Assembly (NCBI RefSeq): GCF_000969885.1 | Contig: NZ_CP009501.1 | Coordinates: forward strand, 1,116,001-1,180,000 | DNA: 64,000 nucleotides | Source of the DNA: Methanosarcina thermophila TM-1 | GTDB taxonomy: Archaea; Halobacteriota; Methanosarcinia; Methanosarcinales; Methanosarcinaceae | Direction: 5' to 3' | Shown here: in pieces, positions 54,801 through 63,735 of the stretch | How the letters are laid out: each line of letters starts with the position of its first letter | Position numbering within the stretch: the first letter of the stretch is position 1 | The notes under the pieces: model-generated | What the model saw: the letters and a program-made list of their open reading frames with translations, nothing else | The model's database searches: none | What the model was told of the DNA's origin: nothing | Made by a program: the position numbers and the translations under genes

Positions 54801-55315
54801 TGGTACCAGACAGTGGAAACATAGGTGTCAGCAGCAAAGCTTTTATCATAACAGTTAATTGCATCAACATATTTTTTTAGTTTAAAGAATTCATCCCCTT
54901 TTTCAGACCAGCTCCCTGAAGAAACTGGAAAGGTCGAAAGAGCCTTCTCATAACAGTTTATTGCTTCTTCATATTCTCCCAGTTCAGCCAGAGAGCAGCC
55001 TTTCCCATACCAGGCAAGTGATGAATTGGGGTCTATATCCAGTGCATCGTTATAGCAGTCTATAGAAAGATTATATTCTCGAAGAGAATGCAGTGCATGT
55101 CCCTTATCAATAAGACCTTCTACAGAAGTTGGACGCTGCGAGATTACCTTATCAAGGTCAGGAGTAATTTTAGCTCCTGTATTTTCATTACCCTTTACAA
55201 TCCGTCCTTGGTCTGTAATAGCTCCTGCTACAGGTGAAAAACCTGAAAAATATAATGTCAAAGCAAGGAGAATAAATAAATTAACAATTAATTTATTTTT
55301 TTTCACTGAGCTCAT
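51896..55315 (-). CDS. Exported TPR-repeat protein, 25 units
   Basis: The 1139-residue protein has a signal peptide (basic start, hydrophobic 9-26, cut near VAGA). I count 25 units of 34 residues with the TPR pattern (W-Y-X-K-G-X3-L...Y-X-E-A-I-X-C-Y-X-K-A-L...P): 14 in a first block to about 590, a Ser/Asn-rich insert, and 11 more from about 640 to 1015. The tail is Asn/Thr/Ser-rich with many N-X-S/T sites, and no membrane anchor is seen. TPRs form protein-binding solenoids; the partner is unknown. Many units are very alike, so tandem growth is likely. Confidence 0.9.
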   Translation of the reverse strand: MSSVKKNKLIVNLFILLALTLYFSGFSPVAGAITDQGRIVKGNENTGAKITPDLDKVISQRPTSVEGLIDKGHALHSLREYNLSIDCYNDALDIDPNSSLAWYGKGCSLAELGEYEEAINCYEKALSTFPVSSGSWSEKGDEFFKLKKYVDAINCYDKSFAADTYVSTVWYQKALASEKMGLDEEALAAYNKSIELNSNSSRALQMQGMAYLGLEQYKEAMEAFDRALNITPDNSELWYQKGEILDKLGDYEAAVDCYDKAISYNPDMVNAWHKKGVNLERMGAYEEALACYDFVLLSEPENLEALKGKGLCLENLGRIDEALKCYDEILTYNPGNSEAWYSKGSLLNKAGQYDAAIACYDKALNPDTGIPVKEIGGELLEKLSVYEASLPGYSETPEFESPVIKIWYEKALSLDKLGKYEAAIECYDEVLETEPEHAVVWYMKGLDLDKLGRYKEAIECYDRALKLDSRYAKVWYKKGLDASKIKDYDSAVKSYDKALKIDENYTLAWYGKAFALAKLGEYESSLKCYNKVLDAVPDSADVWYNKGLILDELGRHAEASDCYNRTLQIDPDYSAARFKLNENLGKNSTEASVSESVKNISVDANPAQALSGGFWSYLLNHKYANSNDESELSEDLSSLSPEFGYDAPWSGKAAIYSKLGMYEDALTCYDMVLKINPSSSDAWYQKGLIFEKLNRNEEAVECYQKALDLDPQSSAAWYGVASTVSDLGRLEEAISYYDQVLALNSSNTEALLGKGIALANLGRYEEAVSCYTTILDSEPENREALRNRAIALSKSNKSEDALADYDRIIELEPDNTQILAEKASLFEELGRYEEAAACYERMLEISPDNTEIIYMQGKALEKNGNFEGAIGCYDRILELNPEDVDAYNHKGFALYKLEKYQQAIDCYNKALEYDSDNASTLYLQGCAYLTISSNKAALNCFDRVVQLKPDCITAWYNKGFINNMMGNTEEAISCYDSALAIDPNSPSVLYNKRFALYTIKELDEAEECKKKLDEIDPGFVDALQNKGTRFFLPETYDSTLNYTLPSRWYGGEENASGNISKNMTKTPLSGDIQKSSDNLENNTSNFTRESSDNLENNTNNYTSEFGEEKGNQDSGDWYVPEPDGGKANNNEEWRIPEAG

Positions 55316-56179
55316 TAAACACCCCTATTTATTTTAATGAGTTCCTAAAGAAACTTTTCATAAAGAGTCTTCCACTATCGTTTTATTTCACTATTCTATA
55401 CTGTTCAATAACCACGTAAGCGAGAACAATAAAAGAATAATAATAACTAAATAAATTCCTTTTGCCCCTCCCGAAGATAGTTTACCCAGTTTATGACCAT
55501 TCCCTTGATTGATACTTAGTTTTAGGAGTACCTCCATATAAAATTTTTGCAGTTTAAAAAGAATGTTCAGGCTTCTTCTATATTTAACCCGATAATATAT
55601 TATTGTTACAGAAATAATAAATAGTAAAATAAAAACGCATAATAAGGGAAATAAAAATTATTAGTATAAGTATAGCCTCTAGACCTTCGAAAACATGCGG
55701 AAGTCTTATACATTGAGGCTCCTATTGAAGTATGCATATGGAAAGAAGAGCTGGAACTCCTGAGAAAGTGGTTTTTGGATTATATAGATTAATTTTCTTC
55801 TCCTGAGACTTTTGTAAAGGAAAACATAAATCTGAAAAATAAAACATACGGCTGGTAGAGTCTGTGAAAATATTCTTTTACTGACCGAACTAAAAAAACT
55901 GGAGAGGATGGTTGCAGGTTCGCCAAAGCAACAGCCCAGTTTCATGACCTGGGCCGTTTTGAGCATTTTAAAAAATACAGGATGTTTAGAGACTCTGAAT
56001 CTGAAAACCACTCTCTACTTGGAGAAAAAAATTCTCCAAAATACAGACGTTCTTTCCCGTCTTCCCTGTGGGAAAAAACTTTAATTCTGAAAACTGTGGA
56101 ATGTCATAACCTCATGAGAATTCCCGAATGTGAAGAAAATTCTAGAAAATTTCTTTTTATTCAAGGACCCACCAGGAGA
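55316..56179. other. Intergenic region
   Basis: About 860 bases without a clear gene. Hairpins include GCCCAG/CTGGGC (55934-55954) followed by GTTTTGAGCATTTT and TTGGAGAA/TTCTCCAA (56019-56039). A frame at 55706-56011 (minus) has no ribosome-binding site and odd composition. Confidence 0.45.
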
Positions 56180-56416
56180 TCATTCCATATATCTTCTACG
56201 ATTTTCGCTGCCCAGGCTGCGGCGATAATCCGAACGAATCTGGCTTCTTGACTGCTCTACAAGCATTAATTCCAGGGAATCCTCTGTATATTCTTCGAGT
56301 TTATTTTGATCTTCTTCCTCTATTTTGTGTTTACTTCTATCCATTTCCTCTATTTCCTTTTTATTCTGATCCCTTTCTTCTGTTTCCAGCCTGTTGCAAT
56401 TTTTTTTCTCGATCAT
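56180..56416 (-). CDS. Highly charged hypothetical protein, 78 aa
   Basis: ATG 56416 has GGTGA six bases ahead. The product is very rich in Glu, Lys, Arg and Gln with a recurring E-E-X-D-Q-N-K unit (EERDQNKKEIEEMD and IEEEDQNKLEEY), probably a long helix or coiled coil, ending in a basic part RSDYRRSLGSENRRR. The 253-bp duplication begins two bases ahead of its start, so its promoter region is doubled. Not recognised; could be chance. Confidence 0.35.
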   Translation of the reverse strand: MIEKKNCNRLETEERDQNKKEIEEMDRSKHKIEEEDQNKLEEYTEDSLELMLVEQSRSQIRSDYRRSLGSENRRRYME

Positions 56417-56417
56417 A

Positions 56418-56924
56418 TCAAATCACCCGTGCGTTGACCAAGGGTAAAAACATGCTTTATCTCACATATATCTCATATACTATTACATAGCCTACTGTTC
56501 AATGGTCTAAAATTAAACTCGTTTTAAACGGAAGTCTATTCTAAATGGAACTTATTTTAATTAGATTTTATTTTAATAGAGTTTAATAGAACTTATTTTA
56601 ATTAGGTTTATATTAATAGAGTTTAATAGAACTTATTTTAATTAGAGCTTATTTCTAATAGGGCTTATTTTCAAATCACCCGTGCGTTGACCAAGGGTAA
56701 AAACATGCTTTATCTCACATATATCTCATATACTATTACATAGCCTACTGTTCAATGGTCTAAAATTAAACTCGTTTTAAACGGAAGTCTATTCTAAATG
56801 GAACTTATTTTAATTAGATTTTATTTTAATAGAGTTTAATAGAACTTATTTTAATTAGGTTTATATTAATAGAGTTTAATAGAACTTATTTTAATTAGAG
56901 CTTATTTCTAATAGGGCTTATTTT
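56418..56924. repeat. Perfect tandem duplication, 253-bp unit
   Basis: Positions 56418-56671 and 56671-56924 are identical as far as I can read. Each unit holds GTGCGTTGACCAAGGG, TATA-like and T/A-rich words, and inner short repeats (TTTAATAGAACTTATTTTAA type, period about 36). It is between the charged protein gene and nif3-like gene. The lack of differences means a recent event or active correction, or an assembly artefact. Confidence 0.9.
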
Positions 56925-56993
56925 AACCGGGGTTTTGTTTTAATTACAGTTTCTCAGATGCTTCTTCTCAGGATCGGATCCCCGAAAGGTGCT

Positions 56994-57743
56994 TCAAGAT
57001 TTATCAATAACCTTGAGTCCTGAAGGCTGTTCAATAAATTTCACCTCGAGACCGGGAACTTCAGCCAGCCGGGAACACAGAGCCTCCATACCCGGATTCT
57101 CCGTAGCATAGTGAGTGGCGTCAATCAGGCAGAGATCTCCATAAGCACGGAGAATATTATGCTTGAGTTCGGAAGATATGAAAGCATCAACTCCATTTGC
57201 CCTGGCAAGCTCTAGGAATTCGGTTGAGAACCCGCTGCCTCCAACGACCATCACCCGTTTTATCTCTTCTTTTTCTCCGGCATACATTACAGGAGTTTTA
57301 AGGACATCAGAGACACAGGATGCAAGTTCAGCCAGGGAACACGGTTCGATATCCCCTATCCTGCCTATCTCCACGGTTTTGATATTCCTGAGCCCGAGCT
57401 TTGAGGCAAGCACATCGTTGATGCCTCCTTCAGCCCTATCGTAATTTGTGTGCATGCTGTAAAGGGATATTTCATTCTCAAGAGCAAGCTTCAGACATTT
57501 CGCCAGAGGCTTTGAAATTTTGTTTATGGGATGGAAAATAAGGGTATGGTGGGTAACCAGCAGATCTGCTTTCATTTCTGCAGCTTTCTCAAGCACATAA
57601 ATGGTAGCATCAAGGGAGACCGCAACCCTTTTTATATCATTATCCAGGTCGAGAATTAGCCCAATCCTGCCTTCATCAAATTCGTCAGCAAGCTCGGGTG
57701 GTGCAATTTTTTCGAGAATTTCCACAACTTTTGCAAGTTTCAT
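56994..57743 (-). CDS. NIF3-like (DUF34) protein
   Basis: ATG 57743 has GGAGGT seven bases ahead; earlier frame codons are not needed. The 249-residue product has the NIF3 hallmarks: VSLDATIYVLEKAAEMKADLLVTHHTLIFHPI (the metal-binding His-His), SMHTNYDRAEGGINDVLA, VVGGSGFS and LIDATHYATENPGMEAL. The family binds two metal ions and is linked to GTP cyclohydrolase-like or nucleotide repair roles; exact role unknown. Confidence 0.93.
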   Translation of the reverse strand: MKLAKVVEILEKIAPPELADEFDEGRIGLILDLDNDIKRVAVSLDATIYVLEKAAEMKADLLVTHHTLIFHPINKISKPLAKCLKLALENEISLYSMHTNYDRAEGGINDVLASKLGLRNIKTVEIGRIGDIEPCSLAELASCVSDVLKTPVMYAGEKEEIKRVMVVGGSGFSTEFLELARANGVDAFISSELKHNILRAYGDLCLIDATHYATENPGMEALCSRLAEVPGLEVKFIEQPSGLKVIDKS

Positions 57744-58223
57744 AAAACACCTCCGATATACGCCTGAAGCTGTTACCTCTTGATAGCATTTGAAAATTTC
57801 CAATTCTACCTTGCCAGGGTATGAGCTTTAAAATGAAAACATCTCTAATATTAGAAGTTTATTAAGATTCTAAACTCTACAAAAAATTAAAATACCTGTC
57901 ATTAAGATAGTTTATAGGGTCATAATTACAGAGTTAAAACAAAATTTACAGAGTTAAGATAAATCTGTTAAAAAATTGCTTTAGAATTTAACAATATAAA
58001 TCTAACAGCATAGGCGATTTAAAAATTATAAATCATAGGGGAATGCTGGGGCAAAAAACAATGCATTGGATTATAATACGGCCGTATTACTGTAAATAAA
58101 CATTTAATATTTATTTATATTCTGAAAGTAAAGATATTTAGGTAGCTGTAATTGTTGCAACAATCCAGAATGCATGCTTCCAGTGCGCAGATTGTTATAA
58201 AAGTGAAATCAAGGAAGGTAACT
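57744..58223. other. Intergenic region
   Basis: 480 bases, AT-rich. A TATA-like AATATTTATTTATA (about 58108) probably serves the surface-protein gene at 58224. A frame extending upstream of 58224 to 58152 lacks a ribosome-binding site. Confidence 0.45.
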
Positions 58224-59819
58224 ATGGATAAGAAGCTTGCACTGATTGCATTATTTGCCGTTTTCTTCTTTCTGGCTGTCTCAATGACCACCCTGGCGGC
58301 AGAAGATATCGAGTGGGTAGAAGAACGTGATGGAACTACACTGCACTGGGGGAAAACGATAACAGTCGGCGACTATGTTATAAAAGCAGAAGACTTTAAT
58401 GAAAACAAGCAAGTATTCGTCTCAATTTCAAAGGAGGGGGAAAAATTAAAGACTGCTCCTCTTTCCGCAGGCCTGGAAGTAGTATATGATGACAAAATAA
58501 AAGTTTATGCTCGGGAAGTAGATCCAAATTATGAGATTATAAAGAGAGATGGAAAGGAGTTCAGGACAGGGAACTGGAATCCTTATGCTAAACTGGATAT
58601 ATTTCTAAAGGGAGAGCCGAATTTTGACATAGGCGTTGAAACTAAAAAGGATACATATGACTCCAAATCTACTGGGGACAGCGCAATCGATGTATCAATA
58701 AAGATTAAAAATGACGGAAAAGCAAAAGCTAAGGATACCGTTCTAACCATTGATACGGCTGGAATGGAGGTTCTTAAAGGAAAAACAACATACAAACTTG
58801 GGGAAGTTCTTAAAGGCGAGACTCTTGAGCCTGTAAATATTACGCTAAAAACTCCAACTCCCTGGGTCGATACTGACCTTAACATAACTGCAAAAACTAC
58901 ATGTGTGGATGTGAGGGGCGATAAATATGAAAACGTGGGTTCGAAAGTTATAAAAGTAGAGAAAAAATGGGGTCTTGTTATCTCAAAGATTGTTACGAAA
59001 AATAATCATATGGGAAAGCCTGTACATGTCACTGTCAACGTCCGAAATGAAGGGGTCTGTGATCTGAATAATATAGTGCTCAAGGATTCAATTGCTCCTG
59101 AAACTCACCTCCAGAACCCTGTAACTCTTGAGAAGACCTTTTCGCTTAAATCTGGAGAAACAAGTGAAAAAGTTTTTGAGTATAACCTGATTCCTGACAA
59201 GCCAGGAGAATTTACTTTCCCGCAAGCTATAGCTACTTTTACTCTTCCCAATGGGCAGAACGGAGAGGCTGCTTCTAATAACTCGGAGAAAGTAAAAATT
59301 TATGGGCCTGAAATAACAGTTACGAAAAACATAAACAGGCAACAGCTTAATCAGGGAGATGAGCTGACTGTTACTGTCACTGCAAAAAATACGGGGAATG
59401 TTGATGCAAGTGTAACGTTGACCGATATAATACCTCCTGAAGCTAAATTTATAAGCGGGGAAACCAGATTCAAACAAGTTCTCGAAAGTGATGGGGGCTC
59501 AAGACAAATAAAATACATCCTGCAAATGAATAAAGAAGGAGAAATCCACCTTCCTGCATGTAAAGCAACTTTTCTCGATCTTGATGGGTATTCAGGAGAG
59601 GTCATCTCGGATGCTCCTGTTATTTATGTAGGAGTAGGCCTTCCTCTTGAAGAAAGCAGCCCACAACCCGAAGGGATAACGGGATCCAGCCATGAAAAAA
59701 ATGACTCTTTAAGCAGCCTCAAAGAACAGGATAACGGAGAAACTCCCGGATTCAGTGTTATTCTTGCTGCAGCAGGACTTCTAGCTGCTACAGGTTTACT
59801 GGGAAAAAGACGACCGTGA
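58224..59819 (+). CDS. Surface protein with CARDB/DUF11-like repeats and PGF-type C-terminus
   Basis: From ATG 58224 (AAGGAAGGT ahead) the protein has 531 residues. It begins with a signal peptide (LALIALFAVFFFLAVSM...LAAE), then an S-layer-like N-domain (about 25-145), and three Ig-like repeats with the NDGKAKAKDTVLTID, VRNEGVCDLNNIVLKD and KNTGNVDASVTLTD starts. It ends in a linker and PGFSVILAAAGLLAATGLLGKRRP, a PGF-CTERM-like sorting tail. Likely anchored on the cell surface with adhesive or structural role. Confidence 0.88.
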   Translation: MDKKLALIALFAVFFFLAVSMTTLAAEDIEWVEERDGTTLHWGKTITVGDYVIKAEDFNENKQVFVSISKEGEKLKTAPLSAGLEVVYDDKIKVYAREVDPNYEIIKRDGKEFRTGNWNPYAKLDIFLKGEPNFDIGVETKKDTYDSKSTGDSAIDVSIKIKNDGKAKAKDTVLTIDTAGMEVLKGKTTYKLGEVLKGETLEPVNITLKTPTPWVDTDLNITAKTTCVDVRGDKYENVGSKVIKVEKKWGLVISKIVTKNNHMGKPVHVTVNVRNEGVCDLNNIVLKDSIAPETHLQNPVTLEKTFSLKSGETSEKVFEYNLIPDKPGEFTFPQAIATFTLPNGQNGEAASNNSEKVKIYGPEITVTKNINRQQLNQGDELTVTVTAKNTGNVDASVTLTDIIPPEAKFISGETRFKQVLESDGGSRQIKYILQMNKEGEIHLPACKATFLDLDGYSGEVISDAPVIYVGVGLPLEESSPQPEGITGSSHEKNDSLSSLKEQDNGETPGFSVILAAAGLLAATGLLGKRRP

Positions 59820-59850
59820 AGGAAATTAAAGATCTAAACTGAAGATAACA

Positions 59851-59905
59851 GAATAAGGTAAACATAGATACACTTTCTTTTATATTTTCCATGTTTACCT
59901 TATTC
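59851..59905 (+). terminator. Perfect 15-bp inverted repeat after the surface-protein gene
   Basis: GAATAAGGTAAACAT (59851-59865) pairs with ATGTTTACCTTATTC (59891-59905) around a T-rich loop. Probable transcript end. Confidence 0.6.
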
Positions 59906-60194
59906 CGTAATTAAAGTTCTGGCTGAGTATTTCCCTGCTATGCAGTAGAACAAAAAATCAGTATAAACACTTAAGATTCTGATGTATATTATATTTTAGC
60001 CCTTTTTTGGTTGTTCTTTTTCGATCTATTCCTTTTTTTCTATCTGCTCTTGTATTTTCTTGCCATCCCCGAGAATAGAATATTAAAACGAACCTTTTTT
60101 TAACTTAGGAACATCTGGATAAAAAATAAAATAAATTTAGTAGCAGAACGCTAATATCGCGGTGATCTTCCGAAAGTGAAAAAAGGAGAGAAAA

Positions 60195-61193
60195 ATGAAA
60201 GAACTGCAGAGCCGGCTTAAAACAAAAACTCTAGTGCTTACCCATGGGGACTCGGATGGAATCTGTTCGGGTGCGATTGCAAAAACTGCTTATCCGGATG
60301 CTTATGTATATTTTACAAGTCCAGTTAACCTTCTTGAGAAGTTAAGGCTTATTGAGGATGTGAGAAACCTAATTATCTGCGATATCGCAATAGATGAGAG
60401 GAACTGCTCTGAGCTTTATACAATGCTTTGCAGGTTTGCAAAAAAATGCAACCTTTACTATATTGACCATCACCCTCTCCCGAAGAGCTGTATAAAAGAA
60501 AGCTGGTTTTACCATGAGTCTGAAGCCTGTTCCTCAGAACTAACCTACAGGCTTTTTGAAAAGCGCCTGAACAGGGATATGCGGAGAGTAGCCATATATG
60601 GAGCTATAGGGGACTTTTGCGACAACACCGAGCATGTAAAAAGCTGGATTAAAGACTGGGATAAAAGAAACCTTTACTTCCAAGCTGGAACTCTGACCCA
60701 GGCTATCCTTTATAAAGGAAAAGAGTACGAATTCAAAAGAAGCCTGATCGAACCCCTCTCAAAGGATATTATTCCCTCAAATGTCCCTGAACTGCTTGAG
60801 CTCGCAAGGGAAGCTGCTATCAATGAGGAGAAGATAAGGCTTTTTGTTAAGGAAAACGTGAAGACCCTGAGAAATTGTGCGTATATTGTAAATAGCAATA
60901 ATTCCATTTCAAAAGCAGCAATTTACGCAGCCTCCTATGGCAGGCGTAATGTTGGGATTGCTGCTGAATACCGTGAGAGAAAGGAAGCTTACGACCTGAG
61001 CATCCGCTCGCGGGGAGAGGTCGATGTAAACCGTATTCTCCGCTCAGTCGCTCCCAAGTTCGGGGGAAGCGGTGGAGGTCACCCTCTTGCGGCAGGTGCT
61101 CGAATCCCGGAAAATTCCCTTTACATATTCCTCAGAGCTTTTGATAAGGAACTCGGAGAGGCAAATGAAGCAGAAGACAATGGAAATAAGTAA
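60195..61193 (+). CDS. DHH-family phosphoesterase (RecJ-like)
   Basis: The 332-residue protein has DHH motifs: THGDSDGICSGAIAK (motif I), ICDIAID (II), YYIDHHPLP (III, DHH) and the DHHA1 part GGSGGGHPLAAGARI (GGGH) near the end. It is a metal-dependent nuclease or phosphoesterase, related to archaeal RecJ-like/GAN proteins or nanoRNases. AAAAGGAG precedes the ATG. Its last 29 bases overlap the EngB gene, so the two are co-expressed. Confidence 0.92.
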   Translation: MKELQSRLKTKTLVLTHGDSDGICSGAIAKTAYPDAYVYFTSPVNLLEKLRLIEDVRNLIICDIAIDERNCSELYTMLCRFAKKCNLYYIDHHPLPKSCIKESWFYHESEACSSELTYRLFEKRLNRDMRRVAIYGAIGDFCDNTEHVKSWIKDWDKRNLYFQAGTLTQAILYKGKEYEFKRSLIEPLSKDIIPSNVPELLELAREAAINEEKIRLFVKENVKTLRNCAYIVNSNNSISKAAIYAASYGRRNVGIAAEYRERKEAYDLSIRSRGEVDVNRILRSVAPKFGGSGGGHPLAAGARIPENSLYIFLRAFDKELGEANEAEDNGNK

Positions 61194-61809
61194 AATCGCA
61201 GCTGAAAGCGGAATAAGCTTTGAGATAATTTTTGTGGGCCGCTCAAACGTGGGCAAATCCTCCCTGCTTAGGGAACTCTTCGGGGCGAAGGTAAGGGTTG
61301 GAAAGCGCCCTGGGGTTACCCTTCGCCCTGCACATATCCAGATTTCGGACCTGCTTATCACGGATATGCCGGGCTTCGGCTTCATGAGCGGAGTAAAAGA
61401 CCGGAAACAAGACATCATAAAAGATAAAACTGTGCATTATATTGAAGACAACGCCGAAAGAATAAAACTCGGGGTACTTGTAATAGACGGTCCTGCTCTC
61501 CCGCAGATTGTGGATCGCTGGGATTCAAGAAACCAGATCCCAATAGACGTCGAGATGTTCGATTTCCTGAGGGAAGTCGGGATTGACACCATTATCGCAG
61601 CAAACAAGATGGACAAAGTAAAAGAAAACGAGTACGATCCTCTCCTTGACGAGATTGCATTTTGGCTCGGGCTTGAGCCGCCCTGGCAGAACTGGAAGCA
61701 TATAATAGCCCCGATAAGCGCGAAAAAAGGAGACCTGAAAGCCTTAAAGGGCTTGCTTCGGGACAGGCTGCACGAAATGAAAAGGGATGACCTCTTCAAG
61801 TATGTTTGA
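61165..61809 (+). CDS. engB: EngB/YihA-family GTPase
   Basis: ATG 61165 has GGAGAGG upstream and overlaps the DHH gene by 29 bases; ATG 61180 is the alternative. The 214-residue protein has GRSNVGKSSLL (G1), RPGVTLRP (G2), ITDMPGFGF (G3), AANKMDKV (G4) and PISAKKG (G5). In bacteria it helps 50S assembly; the archaeal role is probably similar. An extension after G3 (SGVKDRKQDIIKDKTVHYIE) is typical of archaeal members. Confidence 0.94.
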   Translation: MKQKTMEISKIAAESGISFEIIFVGRSNVGKSSLLRELFGAKVRVGKRPGVTLRPAHIQISDLLITDMPGFGFMSGVKDRKQDIIKDKTVHYIEDNAERIKLGVLVIDGPALPQIVDRWDSRNQIPIDVEMFDFLREVGIDTIIAANKMDKVKENEYDPLLDEIAFWLGLEPPWQNWKHIIAPISAKKGDLKALKGLLRDRLHEMKRDDLFKYV

Positions 61810-62254
61810 TTTTTGAGAAATTTTCATCCTTAGTATAATTATATGTAAACTCGCTCAGAAACGAATTTTACAACACTCAATTTTAAGCTTAAAAAGCCAT
61901 TCATTTCCTGTCGCCGCATTCACAGATATTTTTCTTACTTTCTTATTGAATTTTTCTAACACAATATATTATTTTATCTTCTGTCGGGCGTGTATATTGG
62001 TGTCATTTTTGCTAATTTTGTTGTTTAGCGAAGGAAAAAGTATTAAAATTATTTGTAAAAGTAAAGTCGAATTTTTGGTGTCAATTAGAACTCGAAGACT
62101 TTTACGTTTCTATTAAAACCTGACCGGTTTAATGAATGTTTAATTAAACTCATGAAAATTCACCTGCATAATTTTACATAATAAATTTATATCCGAAGAT
62201 TGAAACCTTATTTAGTTTCAGAGTTCAAAGAAGACTATAGGTGGAAATTTTTTC
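61810..62254. other. Intergenic region
   Basis: 445 bases; near the right end AATAAATTTATATCCGAAG (about 62180) gives a TATA box 60-70 bases ahead of the UPF0228 gene. Nothing else seen. Confidence 0.45.
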
Positions 62255-62935
62255 ATGAAGAAAAAATCAATTTATAAAAAATTGATTATCGCTGCCATTA
62301 TTGTTTTTCTGATTCTAGTAATACCCCTGGTACTGTTTGCTTCAACACATGTTGAGCCAAATATGTCAGTTGACAAGGAAAATCCAGATGGTATATGGAC
62401 TGCAAATGATACTAATGATTCAGCTAATACTAATGACTCAATCGATACGAAAACTCCAGTTAAAGAACTGCAAGTAGGAGGTTTAACCATTCAATTTGAA
62501 GAAGGAGTTACTAAACCCGAAGTTAAAGCTATTCTTGAAAACTGCAACCTGACCATGTATAGGCTGAATTATGATGTAGATGATTACGCAGACAAATATT
62601 ACATAAAGGTAGATGAAAATAAAAGAGATGAATTGAAAAAAGAGGAGAATTGGAATGATCCTGTATATCCTGAAATCCCTGAACCTAGATTCCCTGAAAT
62701 CAAAAAGGGAAATTATTATTACATTCTTGTATCCGAAGAAGGTCTTGAGGATGAAAGTGTTCTTAAGGTGGTGGAAAAATATAATCTTCAGATTAAAAAG
62801 TTTGTTTGGTGTTATCTTCACCTTGGCGATGAGTCTAAGTATTGGATTCCAGAGAAAGATGCACTTAGAATGAAAAATGAGCTTGAAAAGAATGAAACGG
62901 TTTTGAACGTATTCCCTGAATATCTTGAAGGGTAA
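62255..62935 (+). CDS. UPF0228-family membrane-anchored protein
   Basis: The 226-residue protein has a basic start and one membrane helix (about 10-29), a Asp/Asn/Thr linker, and two similar halves typical of UPF0228: VGGLTIQFEEGVTKPEVKAIL, YKDKYYIKVDENKRDEL-like and NYYYILVSEEGLEDE, LQIKKFVWCYLHLGDESKYWIPEKDALRMKNEL. The family is known to me only from Methanosarcina, often in several copies, without function. AGGTGG precedes the ATG. Confidence 0.85.
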   Translation: MKKKSIYKKLIIAAIIVFLILVIPLVLFASTHVEPNMSVDKENPDGIWTANDTNDSANTNDSIDTKTPVKELQVGGLTIQFEEGVTKPEVKAILENCNLTMYRLNYDVDDYADKYYIKVDENKRDELKKEENWNDPVYPEIPEPRFPEIKKGNYYYILVSEEGLEDESVLKVVEKYNLQIKKFVWCYLHLGDESKYWIPEKDALRMKNELEKNETVLNVFPEYLEG

Positions 62936-63161
62936 AATGTGCTGCAATGACAATTTATTGCAGAAGTGTTAATGAAATTATCGTGAAGTTACAAACAGAA
63001 TGTTAGAATGTGACTATTCAGCCTGGGTAAAACAATACCAACAATGAACAAATTTCGGTAAGTTAGTTCTCTTTAATTGTTGACTATTGATTGCGTTTTT
63101 AAATTGTTTTGTGCAGGATTAAGTCCTGCATTTTATTTTGTTATGTATTTGGAGAGAGAGT

Positions 63162-63500
63162 ATGGAAACAAAAACAAAACCCTTAATCGCAGCTTTTCTT
63201 GCGGTTTTAGCAATATTTCTAGTCTTCTTTTTAATGATTTATCAGCCTGGTGCAGGTATGTATATTAGGGCAGATAAATTTCAGGATCCACCAGAGAGAT
63301 ACATAGAGTTCAGTTTAGAAGATCTTGAGAAATATCCCTGTGTTAAAGAAGCGGTGATGAATCCAGGAAAAAATATAATAGTACCTTCCAACTACCATGA
63401 AAATATATCGGAGTTTGGGAAAATCTCATCCAATAATGGAACTAATTATATAAAAGTTAATAATGAGTATTATGACATGCATTATGAATCTGCTGACTAA
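63162..63500 (+). CDS. Hypothetical membrane-anchored protein, 112 aa
   Basis: ATG 63162 has GGAGAGAGAG ahead; earlier in-frame codons do not. A membrane helix (about 8-30) leads an extracellular part with YIEFSLEDLEKYPCVKEAV, PSNYHENISEFGKIS and an acidic end. The anchor and size fit a small surface protein of Methanosarcina type, and it lies next to the UPF0228 gene, but I do not recognise the family. Confidence 0.6.
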   Translation: METKTKPLIAAFLAVLAIFLVFFLMIYQPGAGMYIRADKFQDPPERYIEFSLEDLEKYPCVKEAVMNPGKNIIVPSNYHENISEFGKISSNNGTNYIKVNNEYYDMHYESAD

Positions 63501-63735
63501 TCGATGATATACATATGAAATTTTGATATTGAGCCCATCCTACTAACGGAAGGCTTACTTACGTTCCAAAACTTCTGTTTATATGTAAAATTAATCTCCG
63601 AAAAATGTCCTGTCGTTGACTAAGAAAATATTTATTTCCAGCCGAAAAAGACAAAGGATTTAAACTGTTTCAAAAAAGAGTAATCAAAAGGTCATGTGAT
63701 TGCCGCAAAAAGAAAACGGCAGCCGCTCCCCCTTT

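Noticed and set aside
55706-56011. 101-codon minus-strand frame, possible transposase remnant
   Set aside because: No transposase motif, inverted repeats or target duplication could be found.
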